Source of the DNA: Clostridium thermopalmarium DSM 5974
GTDB taxonomy: Bacteria; Bacillota; Clostridia; Clostridiales; Clostridiaceae
DNA: 64,000 nt
Assembly: GCF_002995795.1 (NCBI RefSeq)
Contig: NZ_PVXN01000065.1
Coordinates: forward strand, 62,001-126,000
Direction: 5' to 3'
Shown here: positions 45,364 to 53,879 of the stretch, piece by piece
Position numbering within the stretch: the stretch's first letter is position 1
Layout of the letters: the number at the start of each line of letters is the position of its first letter
Made by a program: the position numbers and the translations under genes
The notes under the pieces: generated by a model
Database searches by the model: none
What the model saw: only the letters and a program-made list of their open reading frames with translations
Told to the model about the DNA's origin: nothing

Positions 45364-45726
45364 CTATTTGCTCATCATTATCTTATTTATTTCCATTATC
45401 ATTTTTTCTTCATTTAAAGGCTTTATGAGAAATCCTTTAGCTCCAGCCTTAATGGATTCTATAACCATTCCCTGTTGTCCCATAGCAGAACACATTATAA
45501 TTTTTGCATTAGGATCCATTTTTATTATTTCCTTTACAGCCTCAACACCATTCATATCTGGCATAGTTATATCCATAGTAACTATATCTGGTTTTAATTC
45601 TTTATATAATCTAATAGCCTCACTGCCATTGGCTGCTTGCCCTACTACATCAATATTATTTTTTGTTAGATAATTTATAATATTAAGCCTCATAAATTGA
45701 GAATCATCCACAACTAAAACTTTCAT
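45364..45726 (-). CDS. Stand-alone CheY-like response regulator
   Basis: 120 residues; a receiver domain only. Phosphoacceptor D52 (TMDITMPD), acidic pair D7/D8 (VVDDSQ), S80 in place of T87 (MCSAMG) and K102 (FLIKPL) are all in place. No histidine kinase, CheA or motility gene lies in the window, so its partner is unknown. The start is ATG at 45726, after GGAGAGATAAA. Its position just after the YhaN terminator and before the aminopeptidase suggests a separate unit. Confidence 0.93.
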   Translation of the reverse strand: MKVLVVDDSQFMRLNIINYLTKNNIDVVGQAANGSEAIRLYKELKPDIVTMDITMPDMNGVEAVKEIIKMDPNAKIIMCSAMGQQGMVIESIKAGAKGFLIKPLNEEKMIMEINKIMMSK

Positions 45727-45821
45727 TTTATCTCTCCTACATAATTATAATTTAAAAATAGAGTGGCTATGTTTTAATGTAAAAATCACCACCCATTAAA
45801 AATATTTTTACATTTTTAATA

Positions 45822-45854
45822 GAAAAAAACCAATACAGCATGTATTTGTATTGG
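45822..45854 (-). terminator. Terminator of the yhaO-yhaN unit
   Basis: CCAATACA arms (45847-45854 and 45830-45837) enclose a 9-base loop; TTTTTTT follows on the minus strand. Confidence 0.8.
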
Positions 45855-45953
45855 CATAGCATAATTATACATTTTCCATGTTTTTACGTCAATAATTAGT
45901 TTCCATACTTATCCCTATACGCCGCATATTTCATTTTTAATTTTGCATATATA

Positions 45954-48758
45954 TCAATTATCTTGAAGATAATCAATTAATTTTTCTTTGCTAATTTTAT
46001 TAAATTTTCCTTTTTCCAATTTTAAATATGTAACATTTTCACATAGCTCGCCTATATATTCTACCATTCTTGAATGGCAAGTAGTTATAAAAATCTGATT
46101 CTGTTTTGCAATATTAGTTAGAAGTTTTAACACACTCTTAGTATGACTTTCATCAAAATTAACAAAAGAATCATCTAAAATTATTGGCAAAGAAGGAGTT
46201 ATTTCTTTTATTCTACTAAGCCTTACAGATAAAAATAGCTGTTCTTTTGTTGCTCTGCTCAAAATCTTTGAATTTTCGTAGATAGTTCCATCTTTAAGCA
46301 CAGTTCTAAAATCCATAGATGTCAAATCTTCTACTGGCTGTATATCATAATATTCACCTTTGGTTATTTGGCTCAAATAACTGCTAGCATCCTTTAGAAG
46401 AAAATCCTTGGTTCTCTCTACAAAATTATTCTGAACCTTTTTAAGTATAAATTCTGCTGCTCTCAAAGTTCCATAACGCTTTGCTATGGAATACATAGAT
46501 TTTCTAGCCTCATCAATCTTTTCCTGAGCATATTCAATGTTTTTTGTACTATAAAGATTTTGAAGCTCGTATCTTATGCTTTCCCTTTTTTCTATAGAAC
46601 TTTGTAGTTTTTCTTCAAATTTCTTAAGCTTTTCCTTTAAATTATTATACTCTTCCTCCACATTTTCAATAGAAATAAATCTACCCAATTCCTCTTTAAA
46701 ATTTTCTAAACTAATTTTTAAAGGTAAGAATGCACAAGCATTTTCTAAAGTTTTTTCTAATATTTCATATTTACTCTTAAGCTCTTTAAGCTCTCTAAAT
46801 TTTTTACATCTTTTAATATAGTCATCCAATAATGTCATTATATCTTCTTTGCCATATTCTCCAATGAATTCTTTTATCTTTCTTTCACATAAAACTTTTT
46901 TCTGCTCTTCTAAATTTAATTTTTCTGCAACATCTACATAATTATTTAGCTTTTCTATTTGTTCAAAAACAAGGTTAGCGTGCTTAATTATCTCCCTATC
47001 TTTATATATATAATTTTCTCCTATTAGTTCACTAAACTCTCCAATGATATCTACCATTGGAATTAAGCTTTCTTTTATAGCTGTTTCTTCTTTATTTAAC
47101 TTATTAATATAGTTTTGAAGACTCAATATGCTGTTTTTTATTTCTTTTACATTTCTAAAGTATTCTATCAATGCTTCTCCTGATATTTCTTCATCTATAT
47201 CTAGAAGTTCTCTATAGCTTTTCAACCTTAACCTTGTCCATTCAAACTTCTCACTGATCTTTTCTAAACACTCCTTATTATCTAAAATTTTCTTATCTAT
47301 GCTTTCTAGCTGGGTAGTATTAGCAAGAAAGGACTTATTAGTTGTTGAAGAATATTTAATAAATCCATAAGTTCCTCCTAGAGCAGCTCCCGATATGGAT
47401 AACACTATTCCTGCACTGTAATTTACAAAGCATAAAAGAGCTCCAAGAATTATTATGCATATAGAAATATAGAAACATCTTTTTATAAGCTTGTCTATAT
47501 TAGTTATTTCATTATTTCCATAAGTTTTTTCAAGCATCCCTTTGTTATTCTCTAACCCCTTTATTTCATTAGTTAACTCTCTTTTTTTATAGTATAATTC
47601 TTTTTCCTCTCTTACTAATGTGCTTAGTTTATTCTCTTCAATAGCATCTATCTTTATATTCATCAGTTTAGTAAAATCATCTTTCCATTTTTCATTGATG
47701 CCAAGAATTCTTCTTAAAATCTCCTCCTTAGCTCTAATACAATTATTTTTTAATTCCTTATAATTATTTATTTTTTCTTTAATTCCTGATAAACCTTGAC
47801 CAAAAATTAAAAGCTTATTTTTATTACTTAGTAGCTTATATTTCAGTTCTTCTTCACCTACCATTTGCAAGAATCTGCATTTTTCCTCATTGTATTCATT
47901 GAGTATATTATTGTATTCTTCTTTTAGAGCTACTGCTTTCTCCATAGAACTAAATTTTTTCTCTTGCTCTAGCAAGCTCATATCTTCCAAAGAGATTTTT
48001 ACTTTTAATTCTTTCAATTCTCTATAGGTTTCAAAGTTATTTTTTATTAATTCTAGTCGAAATACATCATCTCTTGTTTTGCATATTTCACTTTTAAACT
48101 TTTCAATATTATTTTCTATATTCTTTAGCTCAATGCTCTTTTCATAATACTCTTCAACCTGAGCTTTTGCCCTTTCCCTAAGCCTTATACCTTCTTTTAT
48201 TTCTTTATTATATACCTTGAACTGTTTTGTAGATGGGTTTCCTCTCACTCCACCTATTTTTTGAGCCTCACTTTGAATTTCCTTAATAAATTTAGGAATA
48301 TGGATTATCTCTTTAAAACCAGCTCCTAGTAATATGCTCTGCATATTGCTTACTTCTTTGGAATCCTCAAGAGAAGTATTTTGAAGCTCGTCTAGAGTTA
48401 TAGTAAAAAGCTGTTTATATGTAAAATAATCAACATTTCCATACAACTCTTCAATGGATCTGTTCTTTTTTATATTAATTCCTTTTACTGATGGAAGCCT
48501 GCTTCCTATTATCTCTATATTAAATAGTTCACCATTATTACATTCAACATCATAATTTACACCATACTCTACACTTGGCTTTGGAAGGTCTTTAGCATTT
48601 TGTCCAAATCCAAATCCTAAATGCCTAAATAATTTCATAAAGGTGGTTTTTCCTGCCCTATTATGTCCACCTATAACTATTATGTCCCCATTAAGATCCT
48701 CCAATTTTTCATCTCTAAATATACCAAAATCCTTTATATATATTCTCTTTATTCTCAA
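45954..48758 (-). CDS. yhaN: YhaN-like AAA ATPase (SbcC/RecF-type coiled coil)
   Basis: 934 residues; SMC/SbcC-like. The N-terminal Walker A is GGHNRAGKTTFMKLF and the C-terminal part has the signature ILSRATKEQLFLSVRLSRI with Walker B LPIILDDSFVNFDESH. Between them run long coiled coils. Two adjacent hydrophobic segments in the centre (about residues 430-470: ISICIIILGALLCFVNY and IVLSISGAALGGTYGF) make a hairpin that could insert in the membrane, as also predicted for B. subtilis YhaN. It probably works with YhaO in DNA repair or end processing. The start codon is TTG, six bases after AAAGGTGA and 2 bases after yhaO. Confidence 0.88.
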   Translation of the reverse strand: MRIKRIYIKDFGIFRDEKLEDLNGDIIVIGGHNRAGKTTFMKLFRHLGFGFGQNAKDLPKPSVEYGVNYDVECNNGELFNIEIIGSRLPSVKGINIKKNRSIEELYGNVDYFTYKQLFTITLDELQNTSLEDSKEVSNMQSILLGAGFKEIIHIPKFIKEIQSEAQKIGGVRGNPSTKQFKVYNKEIKEGIRLRERAKAQVEEYYEKSIELKNIENNIEKFKSEICKTRDDVFRLELIKNNFETYRELKELKVKISLEDMSLLEQEKKFSSMEKAVALKEEYNNILNEYNEEKCRFLQMVGEEELKYKLLSNKNKLLIFGQGLSGIKEKINNYKELKNNCIRAKEEILRRILGINEKWKDDFTKLMNIKIDAIEENKLSTLVREEKELYYKKRELTNEIKGLENNKGMLEKTYGNNEITNIDKLIKRCFYISICIIILGALLCFVNYSAGIVLSISGAALGGTYGFIKYSSTTNKSFLANTTQLESIDKKILDNKECLEKISEKFEWTRLRLKSYRELLDIDEEISGEALIEYFRNVKEIKNSILSLQNYINKLNKEETAIKESLIPMVDIIGEFSELIGENYIYKDREIIKHANLVFEQIEKLNNYVDVAEKLNLEEQKKVLCERKIKEFIGEYGKEDIMTLLDDYIKRCKKFRELKELKSKYEILEKTLENACAFLPLKISLENFKEELGRFISIENVEEEYNNLKEKLKKFEEKLQSSIEKRESIRYELQNLYSTKNIEYAQEKIDEARKSMYSIAKRYGTLRAAEFILKKVQNNFVERTKDFLLKDASSYLSQITKGEYYDIQPVEDLTSMDFRTVLKDGTIYENSKILSRATKEQLFLSVRLSRIKEITPSLPIILDDSFVNFDESHTKSVLKLLTNIAKQNQIFITTCHSRMVEYIGELCENVTYLKLEKGKFNKISKEKLIDYLQDN

Positions 48759-48760
48759 GC

Positions 48761-50119
48761 TTACTCACCTTTTTCTAAAAATTTTTCTATAATGAGTTCT
48801 TTGGCAGAATTTATTATTTCTTCAACTAAATCATTATTGAGCTGTATTTTTTCCTCATCCATATCTTCTAAACTGCTTTTTTTCTCAAAAACATTTCCAA
48901 AGGTATTTATTATTTCTTTTTTTATAAGCTCGTCTTCTAGGCACAATCTGGATATATCATTTACCTCTCTTATTATCCTATTGTTTTTAATTAGATAATC
49001 TATATCTGGTATTTCTTTAGATGTATTTATTGATACAGCATTGGTATATAAAAATAGCCTTTCATTTAAAAAATGTTTATTCATCCTTTCCACAAGATAT
49101 TTTTCTGCATTTTCTTCATCTTCTCTTAAAAGCTCGTCTATTTGTCCTCTTCCCTCTATACTCCAATGAACTATATATCCCTTCAACACCTTTTCTATTG
49201 GATAAACACTTTCTAAATTCTCCGGTGCCTCCACATGCGCATTTAATATTTCCTCACCTTTTTCTATTAAAAGCTCCTCCATATCATTTAATCCCATAAG
49301 TACTTTATCTGAATCATTTATATTTAATACAGCTCTCTTCCATATTACAGATGATATTGGTATAAATTTAATTTGTTGAGATAGGTCCTCCATAACTTCT
49401 ACAAGCAGACATCCACCTATTCCTTCTTCTCCTATATCTCTTCCTTGAGGAATCCCTGAATAAACTATAACAGGTTTGCTATTTAAAATTCTGCATTTGT
49501 GTATATGACCTAATGCCCAATAATGTATATTTTCTATTTTTTTTAATTCCTCTATACTGCAAGGTACATATTTGCTGCTCACAGGTTCTAAAGCCGTATG
49601 AAGTACTCCTATATTATACACAGAAGAATCCTCAACTTCATAAGATAAAGCTATTTTTCTTTTCTCCCACCTACTTTTATAGGATTGTCCAATAACCTTA
49701 GCTATAATCTTTCCATTTTTACTTATATTAAAGCTTTGAGCCTTGTCACAATCGAATATATGTACATTACTAGGCAGAGTAAATATCTCCCTTGCCTCTC
49801 CTCCTAAAGGATCATGATTCCCTCTAATTAAATATATATGTATATTTTCTTTTTTTAATCTGATGCTTTCATCGTACAGAACTCTGCTTCCTTTAACAGT
49901 ACTAAACTCTCTGTCATAGATGTCCCCAGATAAAATTATAAAATCTGCATTAAATTCTATAGCCGAAGTGCAAATCCTTCTAAAGCTATTGTATACAGCT
50001 TCTTTTAACATCTCATCTATTTTATTATTTTCTTTAACACTTGCATGAATAATACTCCCTAGATGTATATCTGAAGCATGAATAAATCTAAACTTAATCC
50101 TTGATTGGCCATCTATCAT
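48761..50119 (-). CDS. yhaO: YhaO-like SbcD/Mre11-type metallophosphoesterase
   Basis: 452 residues with the calcineurin-like metallophosphoesterase motifs FIHASDIHLGS (D.H), ILSGDIYDR (GD..DR), IRGNHDP (GNHD) and ALGHIHKCR (GHIH). This layout is that of the SbcD/Mre11 nuclease family; the C-terminal ~130 residues are helical. It sits 2 bases upstream of yhaN, matching the B. subtilis yhaO-yhaN pair and the SbcD-SbcC logic. It likely processes double-strand DNA ends with YhaN. AAGGAGG lies 8 bases before the ATG. Confidence 0.92.
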   Translation of the reverse strand: MIDGQSRIKFRFIHASDIHLGSIIHASVKENNKIDEMLKEAVYNSFRRICTSAIEFNADFIILSGDIYDREFSTVKGSRVLYDESIRLKKENIHIYLIRGNHDPLGGEAREIFTLPSNVHIFDCDKAQSFNISKNGKIIAKVIGQSYKSRWEKRKIALSYEVEDSSVYNIGVLHTALEPVSSKYVPCSIEELKKIENIHYWALGHIHKCRILNSKPVIVYSGIPQGRDIGEEGIGGCLLVEVMEDLSQQIKFIPISSVIWKRAVLNINDSDKVLMGLNDMEELLIEKGEEILNAHVEAPENLESVYPIEKVLKGYIVHWSIEGRGQIDELLREDEENAEKYLVERMNKHFLNERLFLYTNAVSINTSKEIPDIDYLIKNNRIIREVNDISRLCLEDELIKKEIINTFGNVFEKKSSLEDMDEEKIQLNNDLVEEIINSAKELIIEKFLEKGE

Positions 50120-50321
50120 TTTACATGCCTCCTTAGTTTAAACTATACCCTATCCTTTGGCGCACTAGAAATAAATTACCACAATATTTAATATTATATT
50201 TTGATTCTATACTCTCTTCCATTTACTAGCAAGATAATATTTATTATAAAATTTATGCACATATATTAGTATAGGTGCATATCCTATTATGTAGAAATAA
50301 TTTTGAAAGGTGACTAATAAT

Positions 50322-50951
50322 ATGTATTTTGATCCTTACTTTAGAAGGCCAGCCAAGTCTTTTGTACGACTATTTCATGCCTCTCCTGATGCACCAGCTG
50401 TAGATGTATACTTAGGCAATCAATTAATAGCTAGGAATTTAAACTTTAAAGACTTTACTCGATACCTTACAGTAGCTCCAGGTTCTTACAACATAAGAGT
50501 TTTTCCTGCTGGAAAAACCACTGATCCTATTATAAATACTAATTATACATTTAGGCCAAATACTATATTAACGATAGCTGCTGCAGGAATGCTTAAAGAA
50601 ATTAAACTACTTCCTTTTGAAGAGCCAAAAATGCCTTCAATTCCTAGAAAATCCTATATTAGATTTATTCATCTATCTCCTAACACTCCTGCTATAGATA
50701 TAACTCTGCCTAATGGAGAGGTTTTATTTAAAAATATAAGCTTTGAAAAATCCTCCGATTACATTTCAATTTCTCAAGGAACATATACTCTCCAAGCTAG
50801 ACCTACAGGTACAAGCAAGATAATATTAAATGTCCCTAATGTCAGAATAAGACCTAATAGAATTCTAACCGTTTACGCCGTCGGACTACTAGATAAAAAG
50901 CCTCCTCTACAGGTTGTAATACCACTTGATGGAAGCTCCTATATTGATTAA
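50322..50951 (+). CDS. DUF4397 protein with two tandem domains
   Basis: 209 residues with two DUF4397-like beta-sandwich repeats: FVRLFHASPDAPAVDVYLG near the N-terminus and YIRFIHLSPNTPAIDITLPNG near residue 115. Each is followed by a second motif APGSYNIRVFPAG or SQGTYTLQARPTG and FRPNTILTIAAAG or IRPNRILTVYAVG. The function is unknown; there is no signal peptide, and in clostridia the family is often near spore or cell-surface genes. ATG 50322 follows AAAGGTGA at 8 bases; a GTG at 50310 would overlap that site. Repeat copy C begins at its stop codon. Confidence 0.88.
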   Translation: MYFDPYFRRPAKSFVRLFHASPDAPAVDVYLGNQLIARNLNFKDFTRYLTVAPGSYNIRVFPAGKTTDPIINTNYTFRPNTILTIAAAGMLKEIKLLPFEEPKMPSIPRKSYIRFIHLSPNTPAIDITLPNGEVLFKNISFEKSSDYISISQGTYTLQARPTGTSKIILNVPNVRIRPNRILTVYAVGLLDKKPPLQVVIPLDGSSYID

Positions 50952-51058
50952 TATATAAGAAAATTGCATAGCAATTTTCTTATATATAACATCACCCATG
51001 AGATTTGCATTTAGTAAAGATTCACTGCGCCTTTGCAGGCGTCTCCACTTCTCCACTT
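50951..51058 (-). repeat. Copy C of the dispersed repeat, exactly filling a convergent gap
   Basis: Minus-strand copy that spans from the last base of the DUF4397 stop (50951) to the YgeY stop (51057-51059). A perfect 17-bp hairpin (50951-50967/50971-50987) is followed by the family block containing TAAATGCAAATCTCATGGG (read on minus, to about 51025) and then a small CGCC/GGCG stem and CTCCACTT repeats (~51027-51058). No extra spacer remains between the two genes. The perfect hairpin may also end transcription. Confidence 0.85.
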
Positions 51059-52244
51059 AATTGAGCCTTGCTGGCAACATTGCATAAAACTTACAAGCTT
51101 CCACTAATTGCCCAACTTCTATCTGTTCTCTAGGACCATGAGCAAAAATTTCATTTCCTGGACCAAAGCCAATGGTTGGAATATTGAAAATTCCTGCAGT
51201 AACATTACCATTTGTACTTATAGTCCACTTGCCAAGCTTAGGCTCTTTGTTAAATATATCTCTATAAACATTTTTTGCGGCTTTTAAAAATTCATGATCC
51301 TCATTTAACGACCAAGCTGGAGTACAAGCTCTGCATGGATAAACTAATCCCGTATAACTTGGCTTATCAAGCATTATTAGTTCAACTTTAGCATTTTGAG
51401 CTCCATTTAATTTCCTTACCTCTTCTAAAACACTGCTCATATCTTCCCCTATTCCTATCCTTCTATCTATATGAACAACACATTCATCTGGAATTGAACC
51501 AGAAGATGGAGTTTTAAAAAACAATTGAGTCACAGCTATAGAAGCTTGACCCAAAAAACCATTATTCTTATATTTTTTATTTAACTTTCTTAGTTCATCA
51601 ATTATCGGTAAAGCCTCATATATTGCATTCATTCCCCTTTGAGGAGCACTAGCATCACAAGGCAAGCCTTTTACTGTTACCATAAGCTCAACTTTCCCTC
51701 TGCTACCTCTATATATGTTCAAGTTTGTAGGTTCTGTTATGATTACCAAATCTGGTATTATATTATCTTCTTTTATTATGTATTGCCATGCTACTCCTTC
51801 CCCTTCTTCCTTCATAACTGTTCCTATGAAATAAATAGTATATTCATTGTAAAGTCCCATCTCTTTTATAATCCTTCCTGCATAAACCATAGAAGCTATG
51901 CCGCCTTTTTGGTCTGCTGCTCCTCTTCCATAGATTACATTATCAACCATGATTCCTTCAAAAGGATTTATTCTCCATAACTCCCCATCTCCAACTTGTA
52001 CAGTATCCATATGAGCATCTATGGCTATAGTTTTGCTTCCATTTCCTATTCTTCCTATTACATTTCCTAGATTGTCTATAGTAACTTCATCGAATTCCAA
52101 TTTCATCATCTCATTTTTGATTGTTAAAGCTAATTTTTTTTCCTCTCCACTAAAGCTTGGAATTCTTATCATTTCTATTAAGAAATTAATCATATCTTCC
52201 TTATATTTTTCTGACAACTCAATTATTTTGTTCTTTATGTCCAT
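51057..52244 (-). CDS. ygeY: YgeY-family M20 hydrolase (selenium-metabolism-linked type)
   Basis: 395 residues of the M20 peptidase family, YgeY branch. Metal motifs: AIDAHMDTVQVGD (H78, D80), GRGAADQKGG (D111), VMKEEGEGVAW (E146/E147) and a late GFGPGNEIFAHGPREQIE. The YgeY group is often found with selenate/xanthine-dehydrogenase genes in enterobacteria and clostridia, but no such gene is nearby here, so I infer only a dipeptidase-like or deacylase function. AAAGGGG precedes the ATG. It converges on the DUF4397 gene. Confidence 0.9.
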   Translation of the reverse strand: MDIKNKIIELSEKYKEDMINFLIEMIRIPSFSGEEKKLALTIKNEMMKLEFDEVTIDNLGNVIGRIGNGSKTIAIDAHMDTVQVGDGELWRINPFEGIMVDNVIYGRGAADQKGGIASMVYAGRIIKEMGLYNEYTIYFIGTVMKEEGEGVAWQYIIKEDNIIPDLVIITEPTNLNIYRGSRGKVELMVTVKGLPCDASAPQRGMNAIYEALPIIDELRKLNKKYKNNGFLGQASIAVTQLFFKTPSSGSIPDECVVHIDRRIGIGEDMSSVLEEVRKLNGAQNAKVELIMLDKPSYTGLVYPCRACTPAWSLNEDHEFLKAAKNVYRDIFNKEPKLGKWTISTNGNVTAGIFNIPTIGFGPGNEIFAHGPREQIEVGQLVEACKFYAMLPARLN

Positions 52245-52450
52245 TATTTCTGCCCCTTTTTAAAATATTATTCTATATATGTTATTTCTATATTTCTTTA
52301 TTTATAACTGTTTTAAATAAATTATGAATTATACTTGTCCATTATCTTCAAAATCCCGTATAAACCTAGACAAAGTATTTTTAATTCATAAAACTTTGCT
52401 GAGAACTTTACATAAACTAAAAATAATAACAAATTCAAGGGGCATTTATT

Positions 52451-53020
52451 TTAGTTGCGATTCATTTTTTTTAATCTTAATATGCCAAAAATTGCTCCTG
52501 CTCCTCCCCAAATCAAAAGTACAGGTATAAAAGAAGGTATTAACCCATCAATAAAAGAACATATAAAATTAACTGGTATATAAATGAAAGATATTATAGG
52601 AAGAAATATATTTTCAATTAGATATGGTGATATTGTGGTGAATATAAAACTTATTAAAATTCCAATAGGAGATTTTATAGTTGTTACTAGAATAAAGCTC
52701 AATATTATAAAGCTAATAATCATATACTTGATTAAGTAGTCATTGTTCTGTAATACTGTTGAAAAAGCATATTTAAAATTGTTCCATATATGGTCATAGC
52801 TTATACTTGAAAAAGAATATTTTTTTATATAGAACTCTAAAAAATTTAGATTTTCATTAGAAATAATAAATACTGGAAGTATAAAAATTATTCTCAAAAT
52901 AAGAAATGCAATAGAAAATCTAATTCCCTCAATTATGTAATTTATGGTTTTATATTTATGTTTATTCATGTTTTGTTTTATGCTAGATAAATCATTTATT
53001 ATTAACAACTTATCAGACAT
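52451..53020 (-). CDS. Polytopic membrane protein of unknown function
   Basis: 189 residues with about five hydrophobic segments: FSIAFLILRIIFILPVFII, YLIKYMIISFIILSFILVTTI, IGILISFIFTTISPYLI, IISFIYIPVNFICSFIDG and FIPVLLIWGGAGAIFGILRL. No family is recognised and there are no catalytic motifs. A GAGGGG site precedes the ATG. It is followed by YgeY on the same strand but across a ~200-base gap, and preceded by the PAP2 gene's terminator, so it is likely its own unit. Confidence 0.75.
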   Translation of the reverse strand: MSDKLLIINDLSSIKQNMNKHKYKTINYIIEGIRFSIAFLILRIIFILPVFIISNENLNFLEFYIKKYSFSSISYDHIWNNFKYAFSTVLQNNDYLIKYMIISFIILSFILVTTIKSPIGILISFIFTTISPYLIENIFLPIISFIYIPVNFICSFIDGLIPSFIPVLLIWGGAGAIFGILRLKKMNRN

Positions 53021-53100
53021 TTAACCCATCCCCTCTTTACCATATTTTTACATAAGTATATATTACCATATTTTCCCTAAATTTGCATTAGCTTAATTCT

Positions 53101-53140
53101 CAAAAAATAAAAAAGCCCTGCCGTAAATACAGAGCTTTTT
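53101..53140 (-). terminator. Intrinsic terminator after the PAP2 phosphatase gene
   Basis: Arms 53130-53140 and 53110-53120 form a stem with one mismatch and a 9-base loop starting right after the stop codon (53141), followed by a run of Ts on the minus strand. Confidence 0.85.
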
Positions 53141-53827
53141 CTAACTTATATATTTAGTTATATTTTTCATACTTCTTCTTCTGAATATAGATAAAGCTAT
53201 AAACACCCATACAGAAGCTAATGCCCAACCTCCAATAACATCACTTATATAGTGAACACCTACATATACTCTACTTAATCCAATTAATGAAGCATATATA
53301 AAAATTACAATGCTTATTATATATGCAAGAATTCTGTTATTTAAAAAGCTTAATATGAAATAAATTAGTATTAAAGCACCTGCCATTGAGATTATAGCGT
53401 GACCACTTGGAAAACTATACCCTCCAATATCAACTAACCAATCTCCTTCAGGTCTTTCTCTTCCACATAAAAATTTCACACTTTGACTTACAATAGCAAT
53501 ACCTAAAATATTCACTGCATAAAACATTGCTTCTCTTATTTTATTTCTCATGTAAAAATATAGTATTATAAGAATAGTAAATATTATTGCAACTATCGTG
53601 TCACCACTTTTACTTATAAAAACCATAATAGTGTTTAACTTATCACTTCTAATGGTTTTAATATAATTAATTACTAGCTTATCAATTTTTCCTCCTCCTG
53701 CATTAAAACTATCTCTAAGCTTTATTATAAAAAAAGCAATCCATCCTATAGCCATTACAGCAAGGAAGCACAAATAATATCCTAAATTAGACTTGTTGTC
53801 TTCTCTAGAGCTTATTGTATACATCAT
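53141..53827 (-). CDS. PAP2-family membrane phosphatase
   Basis: 228 residues; about six membrane helices and the three phosphatidate-phosphatase motifs: KFLCGRERP, PSGHA and SRVYVGVHYISDV. These enzymes dephosphorylate lipid phosphates such as undecaprenyl pyrophosphate or phosphatidic acid on the outer leaflet. Substrate choice cannot be read. AAGGAG precedes the ATG at 53827; the next codon is also ATG. It lies ~50 bases after the alpha/beta hydrolase gene on the same strand, so they may share a transcript. Confidence 0.92.
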   Translation of the reverse strand: MMYTISSREDNKSNLGYYLCFLAVMAIGWIAFFIIKLRDSFNAGGGKIDKLVINYIKTIRSDKLNTIMVFISKSGDTIVAIIFTILIILYFYMRNKIREAMFYAVNILGIAIVSQSVKFLCGRERPEGDWLVDIGGYSFPSGHAIISMAGALILIYFILSFLNNRILAYIISIVIFIYASLIGLSRVYVGVHYISDVIGGWALASVWVFIALSIFRRRSMKNITKYIS

Positions 53828-53879
53828 AGGTTTCTCCTTTTTACATAAAATCTTTATTACTTAATCTTTAAATAGTATA

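Noticed and set aside
50953-50985. Hairpin after the DUF4397 gene as a simple terminator
   Set aside because: The same hairpin recurs at other copies as part of a longer repeat block, so it is treated as part of the repeat even if it also terminates transcription.
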